From: Hermatobates lingyangjiaoensis
Lineage: Eukaryota > Arthropoda > Insecta > Hemiptera > Hermatobatidae
DNA: 64,000 nt
NCBI GenBank assembly: GCA_026182355.1
Contig: JAPFBL010000254.1
Location: 6,011,001 to 6,075,000 of the forward strand
Direction: 5' to 3'
Shown here piece by piece: positions 14,301-29,900 of this stretch. The notes below the pieces were generated by a model. The model saw only the letters and a program-made list of their open reading frames with translations, was not told where the DNA came from and ran no database searches. The translations under genes and the position numbers were made by a program. Within the stretch, counting starts at the first letter, position 1. Each line of letters begins with the position of its first letter.

Positions 14301-17300
14301 CAGATTAATTACTATGTGGACAATTGTGACAATTTTCATTTGAAATATGATTCAAATCGTTTCTACTGAATTTAGCTGACCATAAAGGTATTTTTACTAT
14401 TCATAGAGAGAGTGGATGAATAAACCTCAATACCACCCTCGACTTTATGCCAAATTCTTCCAGTCTTAAACATTATTACAATTGCTAATATAATAGATTG
14501 GTAACTTTGTTATCATATAAGCAGTATACTGGTATTATTAGTGATAAAGAAATATAAATATAGTTATAAAATGGCCTTTGATTGAAACACTAGGATAGAA
14601 AACCTTAACCTTGTCTTGTACAATCAGCAATAGAAAAATATTTTACAAAGAAGCAATGCTATTTAATATTATCTTTTCAATAATATCCCTTACTTCTTTG
14701 TATATAAAATCTTACTTAATTAAGTGTACAATGTACTATACTTACTATCGGAAAAATGTGATACTGATTTGCTTTACAGGTTACATTGCCCGATGGTGGA
14801 ACAGTGAAAGGAACTTATTCACATGCCATTAATGGTAAAAATCCAACTAACATTGATGCCGAAATACTTGCTACTCTTGATGAACACTTAGATACAAGCA
14901 AAAAACCAAGAACAGCTTCTCTGAAACTGGCTGCCAAGCATATAAACCTCGATCACCTCGAACTGGATGGTCAAACAACCTTTACTTACAAGACTCCAGA
15001 TGATAAGGACTTCAATTTCCATTCTGCATTATTGAAAACAACCAAAGGCAACATGTTTTTGATCAAAGGAGATGTAAGAAAAATTATATGACCATAAGAA
15101 TCTATATAAATCAATTTACTAAATATAGTATTATTAAGTAAAATCTATTTATCAAATTAATGCGTTTATTTATTATAAATAAAATTACTACAGAAAGTCT
15201 TTTAAGTAAACTTAACTTAAAATATAATTCTAATTATTAGTAAATTAGTAGTTAATTTAATAAAAGCCAATTTTAATTTTCTTTAAAATTAGTAATTTGC
15301 AAGTTTTGAATTCATTATGTATAGATGTTTCCATGTAACTAGACTTTTTTTGCTTCAGTTTGAATTTGTAGTATATTTCTTTTCAAATCTATAATAATTT
15401 GACATGGATGTTTTAGTCGGGTGTCAGTGGTTCACTCATCCCCGTGCCTCTCAAGGGCAAATTCGAGACAGAGATATCACGTGACATGAATCCAATGGAG
15501 GGTAAGTCATTATCAATACCTCCTGCCACCTTCCATGCCTCAGGCTCTATTGGCTCAGATGTTGAAGTAGAAGCCCATGGTACTGTCAAGGGTAGAAAAT
15601 CATCTCTTAATGTCGAAGTCAAAGTTCCTAAAATTGAAGAAATTCAATTTGTTAAATTTTCAAGTGACAACTCCTTTGATATTGATGATGAGAAGAAAGT
15701 GAACAATAAGGTATCATTTAAAAAAAATAAAAATGCTGTGTATTAAAAAAAAACAAATTCTTAAATAAAAAAAATTAAATAATTTTAGGTATCTACTAGT
15801 AACAAATTATCTTGGAAAGATGGTTTCATTAATACACACGGAGAATTAGAAACTGAAAAGGATGGAGTTAAGTTCAAAGGAGACGTAGAAACAAACCGTA
15901 TTTCTAAAAGAGAAGTCACCGCTTCGGCACACTATAAAATGTAAGTCTGCTGATATTTCTTTTGAAACAAGAGACAACAATAAATAAAATTCAAAATGTT
16001 TAGCATTCAGAATTAATTTATTCTTCATGTCAACTAGTGCAAGACTAAACGAGAGTACAAGTAATTCAGTGGTTGAAATGCCGTTTTTCTTACGTTTCAT
16101 TATTTAAGTTACTTTCACTTTTTTATTGATAAAATTTATATATATATATATATATATAAACTCAAAAACGAAGAAAAGCAACACACAGAGAAAGAGACAC
16201 ACTTACAAACTCAAATTTTTATGTGATCCGTCTTCTGGAGAAAAGAGAATGGGCAACCAAACACGCCCTTTCTCTTTTCTCCTGAAGGCGGATCACATGA
16301 AAATTTGAGTTTGTAAGTGTGTCCCTTTCTCTGTGTGTTGCTTTTCTTCGTTTTTGAGTTGATTTGTGTCCAGTTTGGAACGTTTTTTCGAATTTTGAGT
16401 GATATATATATATATATATATATATAAAGTTATAAAATGGATAAAAAAAAGATACACATCAATAAGTACACTAACACTCTGGAATATTTGGAATATACAT
16501 CATGAGGAAAAAAGAGGAGACCCAACACGAATGCAAAGTGACAATTGGCAACCCATCTTACTAGGTTTTATATATTACAACTAAATAATTAATAAATATT
16601 TTTTTAATTTAGCCCAGTTTTTGAAAGGAAGTATTAAAAAAAGTTTATGACTTACATCAAATAAAGAGGTTAAAAACATTATTATCTGATGATATGATAA
16701 TTATTTTCAGGGGATCTGGATCTGATCCATGCAAGGCCAACATGAATGCTGCTCTTACATGGGAAGGAAAGAAGACCGACATTGCTGTAGAGGCTGAGAC
16801 TTCCCAGGATGGCGGCAGAATTCACATGGCCGGAACTTTGCCTGACCAGGGTCACTACGACATCGAAGCTAAAGGAAGACTCGCCAAAAATAGCGAGAAT
16901 GTAATCAGACCTTCATTTGCACTTATATTGGGCTTCCTAAAATATTAATCAAAATAATTGTACATTTAAAATTAAGATATCATTTATTATAACTTTATTA
17001 TAAACGCGATTATTTTGAGCTTAATTACATCAGTAGTCAAAGATTCTGAAAATTCCAGAAATGCTTATCTTCATAGTATTCAGGTTTACAGTACAAGATT
17101 TTATACATAAAAGTATGTATTTAAACTTAGAAATATAATTATATTAACCGTTATAATGGTTCAAAACTAGTTTTGATCAGAAGGGGTTTACTAGATTCAT
17201 ATTATTTAATTTAATAACTTAGTTTCATATTTGTTAATCACCTCATACTTTGCATGTAGTGCATTATTATAATTATTATTATTATTATTTTTGAGCGTGA

Positions 17301-20300
17301 CTATAGTACTACGTCTTAAAAACTATTGTACTTCCACTCTTCTGTCCTAAAGTTCCCCAGTAGTTAGCTTCAACGCCTCCAAGAGGCTCAGCACTTTGTC
17401 TGGGTTCAGCGGTAAAAGTTTTTCTACGGTTTTTGTTGAGTGTCCCGAAGCACCTACCTCTGTGCAGCAAAGTTGCCACACAGTCAAACAGCAGGTGTAA
17501 CAGTGTTTCTTCCTCTTCTTTGAAGAATCTGAACAAGCCATCATTGATAACGTCCATTCAGGCTCCTTACGTTTCGGGATAAAGTGACTTCCTTTCTTCT
17601 TCTCCGGAACGGTCTTCTCGGTTCCTCAGGTGCACTTGTGGGAGCTTGAATCCCACTAGTTAGCGCTTTTGAACCCTCTGTGCTTCCATAGGATGTTCTC
17701 CGGACTTCTCATACATAGTATCATACTTAGTATCATACAGGGGAAAATCCCTGAAGCTCTAACCATAGTATTTTGTCCGCTCCGTCAGAGCACCCCATAC
17801 GGAGTAGGACTATTTCCTCAAAGGGGTCGCCTGGTACCCTTGAGGCTCCGTTCATAATACAGTAACCCCTGTATCATCCATTCTTCGGCACGGATTGCAT
17901 AATACCTTAGATTGGGGCTTGAATAAAAGGAGGGGATTTGGGGATTAGGAAGGATGTGAATCGAAGGTGGTCAGGCCCAGCCCCCGATCACCACCTTCTC
18001 CTCCTCTCTCGTTTGTCCCTGCATGTAGCAGGTTAACAGGGTAGCCTCGTGAAGGCCAAAAGTCGGAGTTGAGTGCTAGAGGCTATTAGTGACGCTTAAT
18101 TACTCCATTACTACCCCATGCAGTGCATAATACAATGAAGGTATAATTGGTACATTGATTTGTATTTAACTACAGAATGTATGATTTACAATGAAACAAT
18201 AAGTCTCTATAACTAATTATTTGACTATTCCATACATTTTAGTTTCTCATTTACAATTTACAGTCATTGTTATTTATTCTGTTATAACTTTGACACAACT
18301 CATGAAACAAAATTATTTTTAATTAATCATTATAATTTGATACATAGTAAACATAGCATTTATCTAACAGTGGTTTTTTTTGCAGTCTATCTCAGGTTTT
18401 GATGGAGAAACTAATATCGACGTGAAGGGTAAAAAAATGAGTGGGCATTCCAAAGTTGTCATAGACTCAGAGCACCCAGTTATTGATTTATCTTTCGACC
18501 AACCTGAAGGAAAATCTCAACTCTTGTACAAGTTTGACACCTTGGTAATTTTCGTGTTTTTTTTAAACTTAATTTTAGTTTAAATGTAGAAATTGTGTGC
18601 ATCTATTTTATTTTAAAAATAAAATTTATTTCAGGAGCCAATGCACTGGAAAAGTGAAATGGGAGCTAAATGGATAGTAAATGGTGGAGGAAGTCTTGAT
18701 GTAGATTCTGAAATTAATTTATCCTCACAGGAAAACTATGTTGTTAAAATGAATGCCAACAGTGATAAGCTCAATATTAAAAAATTCCATGTAGATTCGT
18801 CAATTAACCCTGAAAAACAAGTAGTTTTGAATATTAAAAATGCTGATGGAATCATCGTCTCTGGAAAGTAAGTTGAATGCTAACAGTAACACAAAAATCC
18901 ATTGCTTGTCAGAATGTATGATCTCTCCATAGAAGATACTCATTTACTCAGTATGTGTCTAAGTTATGGCATTAAATAATTAAAACTATTATAAAATGTG
19001 TCATCAGTTTATAGTTTGCTGCAGTGTAATCGGAGAAAACTGGATTTTTTTTTAATGGACTTTAATTATTCGTCTACATGAATATTAACCTCTTCAAAAT
19101 AATTCCCATTAGGTGTTATATTTACCCATACTCCAGCTGTTCAATTAAAAACGAATTGAATGCCTGTGTATGCATTTCTTTTAAAATTCTTAAACACACA
19201 ATAGAATAAAACACTCACTAAAAAGAAGACGTGCTCGTCTTTGACGGATATTTTACGAAAATTCTGAGATGATATTCTAAAAAATTATTAGAAATTATAG
19301 AATAGTAGAAAATATCATTATTAGTACAGTATTAAATAAGTGCCTCTATATTTACCACATTGGCGGTCTGCCCTGTATGTGCATAGAATAACAGAGAGTT
19401 GAAACCTCTGACTCTTGAACAAACAACATACAGTTAACCGTGTGAGGAACACTTGGTTTCACTCACTTCAATTCCGACCGTAGATAAGAGTTTCCCTTGC
19501 TACTTATTCACCGCCATTGCAAAGCAGACGCTGACCATTGCCACCATTTGAATTTAAACGGATAGTTGCTCGAAATCAGTGTTTATGATTGATATAAACA
19601 CAGACTCCCCAGAAACAAACCCAGTCATGATATCCGCCTCCATAACGTATCTGTACAGAGCACAAATTTGGAGTCGTGCCCCGTTGCAGATTATAGAGCC
19701 ACTCAAGTTTCGTAACAGCATGATTGGTGCCCCTACTTTAAGTTTTAACTCATGAACAGGCAGTTATGGAACCAAGAAATTCAGTTAGATAATGAACTGC
19801 TTCCTCATCACTAATCACTCTACTGACTTGTAAGTACTTTCTTCGGTTTGATATAGCGTAATAACTTGTTTGTTGAATTTTCCTGCCTGTTCGTTAGTAG
19901 GGGTACGAATTACTCGTTTCCAAAGCCTGTTATTCTGAATAGATGGTATATCTTGATCTCCGGGAAGACCTTGTCAATCATCTCTTGCTGGGAGCTTAAA
20001 CGTTAACGAAATTAAAACCAACCTACACCTAGTTAATAATATAAATAAATAACATATACTTAAAAAATATAAATAAAAACCTCTATATATTTATTTTTTT
20101 AAATAATAATATCTAAGTAGCTCACCAAGCACAGCTTAAAAGTCCACAACTTCTATTCTACGTTGAATTTTCAATCGATTGAAATATTAGATTTTAAGTT
20201 AGACATACACAAATTTACTGCCAAAGTTTCAGCTCACTATGTCTTCTGGTGTCTGATTTTACAACATTTTGCAGGCAAACGGACAGAAATATTTCTAAAG

Positions 20301-23300
20301 GTATATTAGGTTTCCCTAAAATGTAAAAATAATTTGAAATGAGTCAGTTATAAGCAATATATAGACAAAACCATTCGTTATTCATATAGATACAGTTATA
20401 CTTGCTTTATAAGAACATTATTAATTGTTTAACAATTTTTTTTTTTTAGAGCCAATTACAACATTAAAACTGACCCGAAAAAGAATTCTGTTACTGGATC
20501 TGGAAATCTGAACATCAAAGGAACAGATTATCCATTGAACTATGACGCAAACTGTGAAAAAATAGAACCAGGCATGAAAGTGAGTAGATTTTTGTTAAAA
20601 CATTTAATCTGTACCATATAGAAATATCTGATTAAAGAAATCATGTTGGGTAAAATATGTTAAAACTTTAAATGACTTTATATACAAATATTGTAACTCT
20701 AACCAATCTTTTTCTGCTTGATTTTAGTGCCAACTTAATGGAAAAGCTGGAGATAAATCACTAAATATAAACAGTAAATTGACACCAACAGAATACATGG
20801 TAAAGAGGAAATTATGTACGAGTGCAGACAAGTGTTCTGAGGCACAAATTTCTTCATCTCTAAAAATAAACGGTAGTTTTTTTGGCCTATTTATACTCAA
20901 TTTTGTTATATTATCACTTGATTAATATTTATTTTATTAAAACAGTTTAAACATACATTTCACTTTAATAGTGTTTTTTCTGTAAATATAAAAATCAGGC
21001 ATATGGTTTTATACCTGTTCATTCTACAGAAATCACCAAATGAAACCTAATTTAAAGAAGAGAGGGAGTATTTCTTTGGTGAAGTTTAGTTGAAAAAAAT
21101 CAAATAAAATTATTGAATATATAATTTAAGTGTTATTATGTTTCGATACTTCTTTGACAACACGCCATGTTTGTGCCCATTTAATGAATCAATTACATCT
21201 TGAAGAGTTTTATGTGGATGGCCTGTTATATCGCGTAACGTTTAAATCTGCTAAATTTATAAGCTACAGATCATATACTAGTAAAAAATGGACAGCAAAG
21301 TATTTAGATTAAAATATTTTAAAAACCAATAACTTCAGAGAAAATTTCAAATTTTATTCTTCACCCTTTAATATCTTATAAAGATATATAAACTGCTTAT
21401 AATAACCTTTAATATTCTTTAACTCTTTTTTATATACAAAGACACTTTGTATATATTTAGACTGGTTATAATCGAATTAAACGTTATCTTACGAAGTGGT
21501 ACGGCTGAGAAGTGTTGTCCACCGGAGTCTTTGACGTTCTACTCTTTCATTTATTCATTTTAATATCTGATATGATTAATTTGTTTGAACTTTATTATAT
21601 CCATAAAATTAATTTAGAGTAATCGCTAAATATTTTTCTTTTCAATTTTAATAGTCTTAAGTTTATTAGATCAACTTTTGTTTATTATTATAAATTATAT
21701 TTGTTTTTCTGTAAAAGTTTAATTTTAACAAATTTCAATCATTCGAAATTATTACAGACATTCTACAATACGTAAATAAGTAAATAAATATATAAGAAAC
21801 TTCAATAAAAAAACAGTTAAATTAATTATTATGCATTTATTTGAGCGACGTAGGGGTGGCCGGTAGTATGTGTACAAAAAGAAATGATTATTTTTTTTTA
21901 TTAGGTCCAGTTAAAGCAGAACACAACCTTGTTGTTAAACTCGATTTCTCCATGTTCAACCCAGAACTGCATGACTTGAAAGCTGTATCCAATATGAAGA
22001 GAGATGGCCTGATTTACGACCATGACATTAAAATGGAGTGGTCTCCAGAATCAAAGATAGCATACCATACATTCGTCCATGCTAATAAGGCTGGTATGTA
22101 TTGTAAATAAATATATTTATTTACTTCAATTAAAAAGAACGGTTGTTTTAACAACAGAACGATTCAAAATTTAAAAATAACGCAAAACAGAAGAAAACAA
22201 TTATTATGCTTCACCTATCTGAAAACATCAGATTTATCTTCTATTTTCAACTTCTAACAACTAACTGTGGATTTTAAATATATTAATAATAGTAAAAACT
22301 TAATTTTGTTCTGTAGCTTGTGTTATACCTAGTTATTGATATATCAATATTAATTCTTGTTAATAATTTCGTCTTTAATTTGTATTTAATATTACCATTG
22401 ACTAAGGTTATTTATGCCATTCTAATTGCAGACATCTAATTTTTGTCATACTGAGGTTTGTTTACACGGATCTGTTTTTATGAATTAGTTGACATCACGT
22501 AGCTCCGTTTTACTTAATTTTTTACCCCCTATCCAATAAATTGACGTTACAAGATAAGCAACATTAGTTTAACGCTTACTTAAACTAAGTGAAAGTTTTA
22601 TTGCTTCAATACTATTATAGCTATTGCATGTCCTACTGGTATATAATTATTGTAGCCTGTTCCATAGTATTCTCGCACCATTCATGATGGAAGCAGATAT
22701 GTCATGGGTCTGACATAATCAGAGAATCGTCAGATTATATGCTCTGCGGTTAAAACCTTAACCACAGAGCATATTGTATGGGGCTAATATACAGTATCAT
22801 ATGTATTGTAGAAATGATCAGTTCATTTAAACAAAAACCTTCCATCAAGATACCGACAAATTAGCAGTTATGTTAACACCAGGTATTTCACACCCAAGAT
22901 ATGCTATTTTTCCTCAAAAATGAGTGGATTTTGCAGACAGACTTCGATTTAGATTAAGTCTGACAGCGGTCTTCTCGTACTCTGAAGTATACATTATGTA
23001 ATTAATAAAAATTAATAATGGTTACAGAAATTAACACCTGGAAATTTAATTATGAATATTTTCTCGTCTCTCCTTAACCAAAGGAGCTATATATATACAT
23101 ATACACATAGCCAAACTTTGTATATATTTAGACTGGTTATAACGGGATTAAACGTTATCTTAGGATGTGGTACTGCTGAGAAGCTTTGTCCGCCTGGGTT
23201 CTTTGACGTTCTACTCTTTCTAGCCATTAAAACGGCGTATCCCACCGTTTGAAACATCAGAACCGACCTCACGTGAAAAAATTTTGATTGTTCAAACTTC

Positions 23301-26046
23301 CTCAGAAAATCAAAAGGTTTACATAGAGCATTAGACTTTCTACACAGCTCAATGTTGATCAGGTGCTGCTTATGTGATACAGAGGTTGTGTTCCGTGCTG
23401 CAAAGTCGCTGTCATATTTGCAGAATATTTTAAGGAATCATACTCATAAAATTCAAATTACGGCAGTAGACTTACAATGCAATAGCGTCTCTAAATTATT
23501 GTTGTTACATTCATTGGTGTTGTGAGTTCAATCTGCTTCTAGTCGTGTTGTCTGGCTAGTTGGCCCTAGACTAGTGTAATTGCCGTAACTTGATTCTCCT
23601 TCGTTTATTTGAGTTTGTAAGTGCAACAAGTTTTGCATAAATATATATGCCATACAGGTAACAAACCATATTTTTATTGTTTTGTTTTCCTCCTGTAATT
23701 TGAGGGTCACTGGTTTTCTTTGTTAACAATTTTTACAAGGTTTTAAAAGGTTTTAAACCAAAACGTTATATTTATTAGAAACTAGCAGACGTGTCCCTCT
23801 TTCACGAGTATTTTTCAAAAATTTAGAGATGATACGTGATATTTCAAATTATTATTAGAAATTATAGAATAGTAGAAAATATCATTATTAGTACAGTCTA
23901 CAAATGCCATTAGATCTGGAGTTTCTTTTACTATTTGGAGTTTTAGATACTGAGCTCAAATTTGATTTTATTCTAAGCATACTTTTTATTTAGTACGCGA
24001 GTAGGTAGGACTCACTTTTTTTTAAAGCGAGTAAATTATTATAAACGAAAACGAATTTTAAATCAACAAACAGTACTTCCTACAGTATCAGGTACCTAAA
24101 AATACGTGTATATTTTTATTTTAGCTATATACATAAGCTAGCTGTGTAGCTAGCCAAATACAACTTAAAAGTCCATAACTTTGCTTCTATGTTGAATTTC
24201 CAGTTCATTCAAAATTAGCTTTTAAGTTAAAAATACACAAATCTACTGCCAAAGTTTCATCTTGCTATGACTTATGGTGGCTGAGTTTGTTTGTGAAAAA
24301 ATTTGGACCAACAAACAAACAGACAGACATTTTTCTAAAGGTGGATTTGGTTTCCGTAATATATAAAATGTAAAGATGACTTGAAATGAGTAAGTTCTAA
24401 CCGATATAGAGACAAAACTTTCTTTTATTTATATAGATATAAGGAAAACCATTTCGTTAATTGTACATATATATATACAACATGAAGCAGTTCGTCTGTT
24501 AGGAGAACTTATCAAATGATTAAAAGAAAAGAACACGGAGGAAGAACTCTAATTCAATATTACAGTATATATATATATATATATATTGCATCGTATATCG
24601 TATATATATTGCTCGTATATTGCATTCTTTCCCCTCCCCCATCACAGTCTTTGTGTAGACACCATTCACTTTCTTTATTTTAACTTTAGTGCATTAGCCT
24701 TAATTAATATTAGTTTGTACCTGAGGATGGAAAATGACAGCCGAAAGCTTGTATTATTTTTTAGTAATAGTTATTTTAGTAATTAAAATAATTTTTTAAA
24801 AAAGTGGTTTAAGTGGTTTCGTCGTTCATCTCAAGGTTATAGTGCGTGTCAATGTCCTTCGCTAACCTTCTTTGGAAGCTACCGGAGTCTCACTGCAGAT
24901 TTTTAAGAAAACTAGAGAGTGTCAACAAGAAATTGGTCAATAAAGAAGCAGCTGCTTATTTTAATAACATATGGTTAAGAGAAGACCTGCTGCCATCGTA
25001 CATATATATATATATATACATTGTTAAAAATTAGTTCATATTTAGCTAAATATGGTCTAATTTTCAACAATTTGTATATACAGGAAGGACCTCTACTAAA
25101 AGTTTCAAACATATACATTTATGTCTGTTTATTATAAATGTGTATAGGAACAATATATCTGTTCAATATAGGAACTTCTTTAACCACCCCTAAGAGGACA
25201 ATGGCAGCTGAACTTACTTACAACCTCCCTAAACAAGGCAAGCAGTCACTGAAGCTGGATGGATCTGTTTGGTTAGACAAAGCCGGAGCACCTAACGACA
25301 GACTGCACCTGATCGTAACAGGAGATGTTAACCATGCCAAGGATATGTATACTGCCTCTGGTGAGTTGAAAATTATTAACTTCTTCATTTTATCAGTATT
25401 TTTTGTAGAAATATTCCTATTAAACATAGTATATTGAAATTATTTTTAACAAGTAAAAATAATACAAGAAGTAATCTATAAAAAAAAAAATTAATATATG
25501 TATAAACTACAAACACTGCAGATCCTTCTTTTTCACTGTTCTTTTACAGCAGAAACTGAATTTCATTTTTAAGTCACTAAACAGCTTTGTGTTTTGGTTA
25601 TTTATCTCGTCACTGGACACTCTCTTTATGTTTATGACTAGTGACTCTCAGAAAGATGAATATCTGTGTATTTATAGATAAACACGTACAATGGGGATAT
25701 ATATATGTGAAGTTTAAACCACAATGGAAAAAGGAAAACATGGAAATGAATGCTCTGAGGCCTTTCAATATATGTCATCACAGAGCAAACAAAGTAGAAA
25801 CTGAGAAGCTAACATAAAAGTAATGATACTTTTTAAGTAATGATAAAATTACTACTTTTAATGTAGTAGATTACTTAACATAAAAATAATTACTACTTTT
25901 ATGTTAGCTTCTCAGCTTTTACTTTGTTTGCTCTCTGATGACATACATTGAAAGTCCTCATATCATTTACTTATATTGTTTTCCTTTTTCCATTGTGGTT
26001 TAAACTTCATTGATTGCATCACATGTTTATTTATTGTGATTTTCTG

Positions 26047-26124
<78 letters not shown>

Positions 26125-26934
26125 TAAGATTAATTATATTAACTACAAAGTGAAAAAACAAATTAAAATCGAATAAAACAAAATTAAAAATGAAACGAAA
26201 ATCTGACACTCTCAGTTGAAATGTTTTGTAAAACATTCATCAGTAGAGTAATGAAATGGACATCAAAATGGTTTCTAAAGGTGCTTTGTAAACTTTTATT
26301 TAATTAATAAACTGAACAATCAAAGTTTACTTTTTAAGTTAATTTTAAATATACTTATGAGAATACTAATTTTTAGAATTCAATAATGCAATGTTTATAT
26401 TCAAATTCCAAACTATTATATAATTTAAATTTATATATTTTTTCATTATATCTATATCAAATTGTTTAAAACTATAACAATGAAGTACTGATATGCATTT
26501 TTGTTCATAGGTGAGGCTAAATTGTCTCATCCAGCACTTCCCAAGACATTTGGAGTTAAAGGCAAAGGATCAATCTGTGACAAATACGAAAAGCCATGCA
26601 CTGAAGGATCCCTTGAAATTGACGTCTTTAAGACTCCTCAGCAGAAGATTGTGTCGGCCTACAAGGCGAACATGAATAAAAAGGAGAACGGCTTCGAAGG
26701 ACATGCGCAGGCGACACTCAAGAGCCAGGTTAGTTTGCAAAGTCTTATTGAATCAATGAGTAGGAATCAGAGTAAGCAAGACGAACTCAGCCATGTCTTC
26801 AAGTATATTTCCAGTTGGTCAAAGCGTGTAATGAATCATTTCTATAACTTCTTGGAAAAACTTGATTCTCATTAAGTAAATGAATAATTAATACCTAATT
26901 TATCGTTTTTAGAAAAAATACAGTAATATAATAA

Positions 26935-26968
<34 letters not shown>

Positions 26969-29900
26969 AGATTTCACGTAAACACGTGATATAACAATCA
27001 ATGATCAAACCACAATATTAAATGGGAAAAAAAGACTAAGATCTTCCAACCGTAACAAGTGGTCTTCATCAGTTAAAAACCCAACTTAGTCTTTTTTCCC
27101 ATTTCATATTATGGTTTGATTATATATATATATAGTTTGAATGATGTATCGAGAATTAGATCAAATAGAACTAAAATTTTTTACTAGTAATTAATGATAA
27201 ACTAATTATAGAGATCATAAATATAATAAAATAATTAGAACTTATTTTTTTTAATTTGTAAAACTTGTAAGAATAAATGCAGCAAAGTTCGAACTGAATT
27301 GTAATTTATTACAACTGAGTCGTAACATTTATTTGAAGATTATGATCCTTTGAGTTGAAGATAATTTACGAGAACCTTCTGTCCCTTTTCTTGTAACTAC
27401 ATCTCATTTCTGTAAAAATATTCTAACATGTAAAGCGGTGAACATTTAAATGGAATTTACTAATTTCATTAATAATGTTAAACTCTATTGTCTTAAAGTA
27501 AATTAAAGAATGTTACAGTAAGTGATACTTAGTATAAAATATAAAATTATATTTTAGGGTCTTGGACTGAATATCGTATGGGATAGAAAGGTTTTCATTA
27601 CTAAATCCAACATGGGTTGGACTGACAAGATCTCGTATTTGGATGCATCCGGAGCCAATAAGGAAGCCATGGTCAAAGGTGAAATAACTCCAAGAAAACT
27701 CCAATTCCTCGTAAGTAACGACTTTTTTACATCGATTACTTATAATTTTTTACTATTCTACCCAGATATATAACAGAAGTGAACTGATAATTATACAATT
27801 TATATATTTAATAATGAAACAAATGGAATAACAAGTCAAAACAAATATTTCTTACTAATGAAATACTAAAGAAGTGGTTTCTTCCCCCCCCCCCCCCCCC
27901 AAAAAAAAGTAAAATAAAAATCACTGTTAAACCACAGCAATGAATTCTGTAAAGGGACTAAGATCTTTCCATTAAATAAGAGGTTCAAAATAACCCTAGT
28001 ATACAAGACTATTACTCTTGTTAAAACCGAACCTGATTTGAATAAAGCTTTACTAATATTTAGAGTATTTGATCTCCTTAGATAGAGTAAAGATGTTTTA
28101 CTAATAAGATAAAAACAAATTTGAATAATCAAACAAATTATTAAATTTCTCTTTAATTCCCTTATCTTCACGGATTATAAAAATATTTAATTATTTTAAA
28201 AATGTTTTTGAGTTTTCTCATTATTATTGTTTTCATCATGTTTTAATGAGATGGTTAGTTTTATATCCATTTATTTGTTAGCAATTAAAATAAATACTGA
28301 AGAACTCTATAACTAAATTAAATATTTATTGATAAATTGTTACTTACTCTTCATTGACAGCAAACAAAATTTAATTTTTAATCCTTTGAAATCACTTAAT
28401 CATTTGAATGAGGTAGCCAACTACCAGCAACTGTTATTCCATAAGTTGTTTTTCTGTATAAACACATGTCATAACAATCAATGATCAAACCATAATATGA
28501 AATGGGAAAAAAACCTAAGATCTAACTTTTATAAGTTATTACGATATTAGGAATAGATATTAATAAATATTAATAAATTTTATAGACGAAGTGCCCTCAT
28601 GGAACCATTCTTGATATCCTCTTAAAAATTGACAAAAATGAAAAGGCTTTTGTATTACATGAAAGCGTAAATGCTTTGGGAAATAAGTACGTTGGAGCCT
28701 TGGAAATCAGCCCAAAAGATTATAACTACAAAGTAACAATGGGAAAAGGTATGATCACAATAAAAATACACACTCTTACTTGATATGTTTGTGACTGTTC
28801 AGAGTTAGTAACATAAGTTACTAATATAGTGAACAAACAATGAATTTGTTAGATGTTTAAATTAATAATAAATTTATGATTTGAAATGGAAACGATCTGG
28901 ATTGATAAGATTTAATTTTACTGTATCCCAATATATTACTGTATCCTAATATATTATCAAATGCATTACTGTAACATTAATTAAGTGGTTTATTTTAATT
29001 GTTGCTGTAATCATTTTTTCTTTAAAATGAAAATTATTTAATATATACAGCATTTTAATGAAGCAAAGAATGATAGCTAATATGATTAGTAATGCTCATG
29101 AAATATATTATTAATCGAGCATTTAAATTTAATTAAAGCTATATGGAATGTAGTTATCAATAAGATGTTACAAAGTCACATTAATTATCCTGTCAATTTC
29201 TTTTGAATATAATTCTAAAAAGGAAATTGTTTTGGCCATAAATTAACTCAAATAAATTGCTTATGTGATTATAATAAATTTTATATTTAATTAGGATAAA
29301 CACATCTGAAGTAGATGCAGGTGGAAGTTTTCCTATTTAATGCTATTTTGCCTCTTACAATTTCTCAGAATTCATTGAAATCTCATAATACATTACTAAT
29401 GTTAACATAATACTAAATACAACATTTTAAGATTTTATAGTTCTCAGAGGAGCAGAGAAAAATTAGTACCATTTGATATAAAATTCGATAAATTAACATA
29501 ATTTAATTTTTTTTAAAAAAAATAACAAACCTAAATGTGTTTTTTTTAAATGATAGATTATTTTTGTGACATAATTTTTTCATGGAAAATAATGAAAATT
29601 ACTAATTAAAAGTAATAATTCAATATCTTCAAAATAATATGAAAATAACTGGCAAAAATATCTAGTTTTTATTTTCGAGAGTGAAGTTGCATAAAAAATG
29701 TTGTGTCACCAATACAACTTAGCCTCACCAATAGCTAGTAAAATCTCTTTGAAAATTATCGACTTTTGGTCTCTGAGACGCATCTTCGGGTTAGGTTTCT
29801 CCTAATTTATTTTCTTTCTGTAAAAGTTTTTTTATTCCTACGTAAAACTGAGATTAATGGTTTATATTTAACTTTCACGACCTTCATTTCTCAGCAAGTT

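Noticed and set aside
22737..22774. 17-bp inverted repeat around GCTCTGCGGTTAA
   Set aside because: Single occurrence, one mismatch, no terminal features or second copy; could be the core of an old MITE, but this cannot be supported.
27866..28171. 101-codon minus-strand frame ending in a glycine run
   Set aside because: The glycines come from the poly-C tract; the remainder is A+T-rich intron without protein-like composition.
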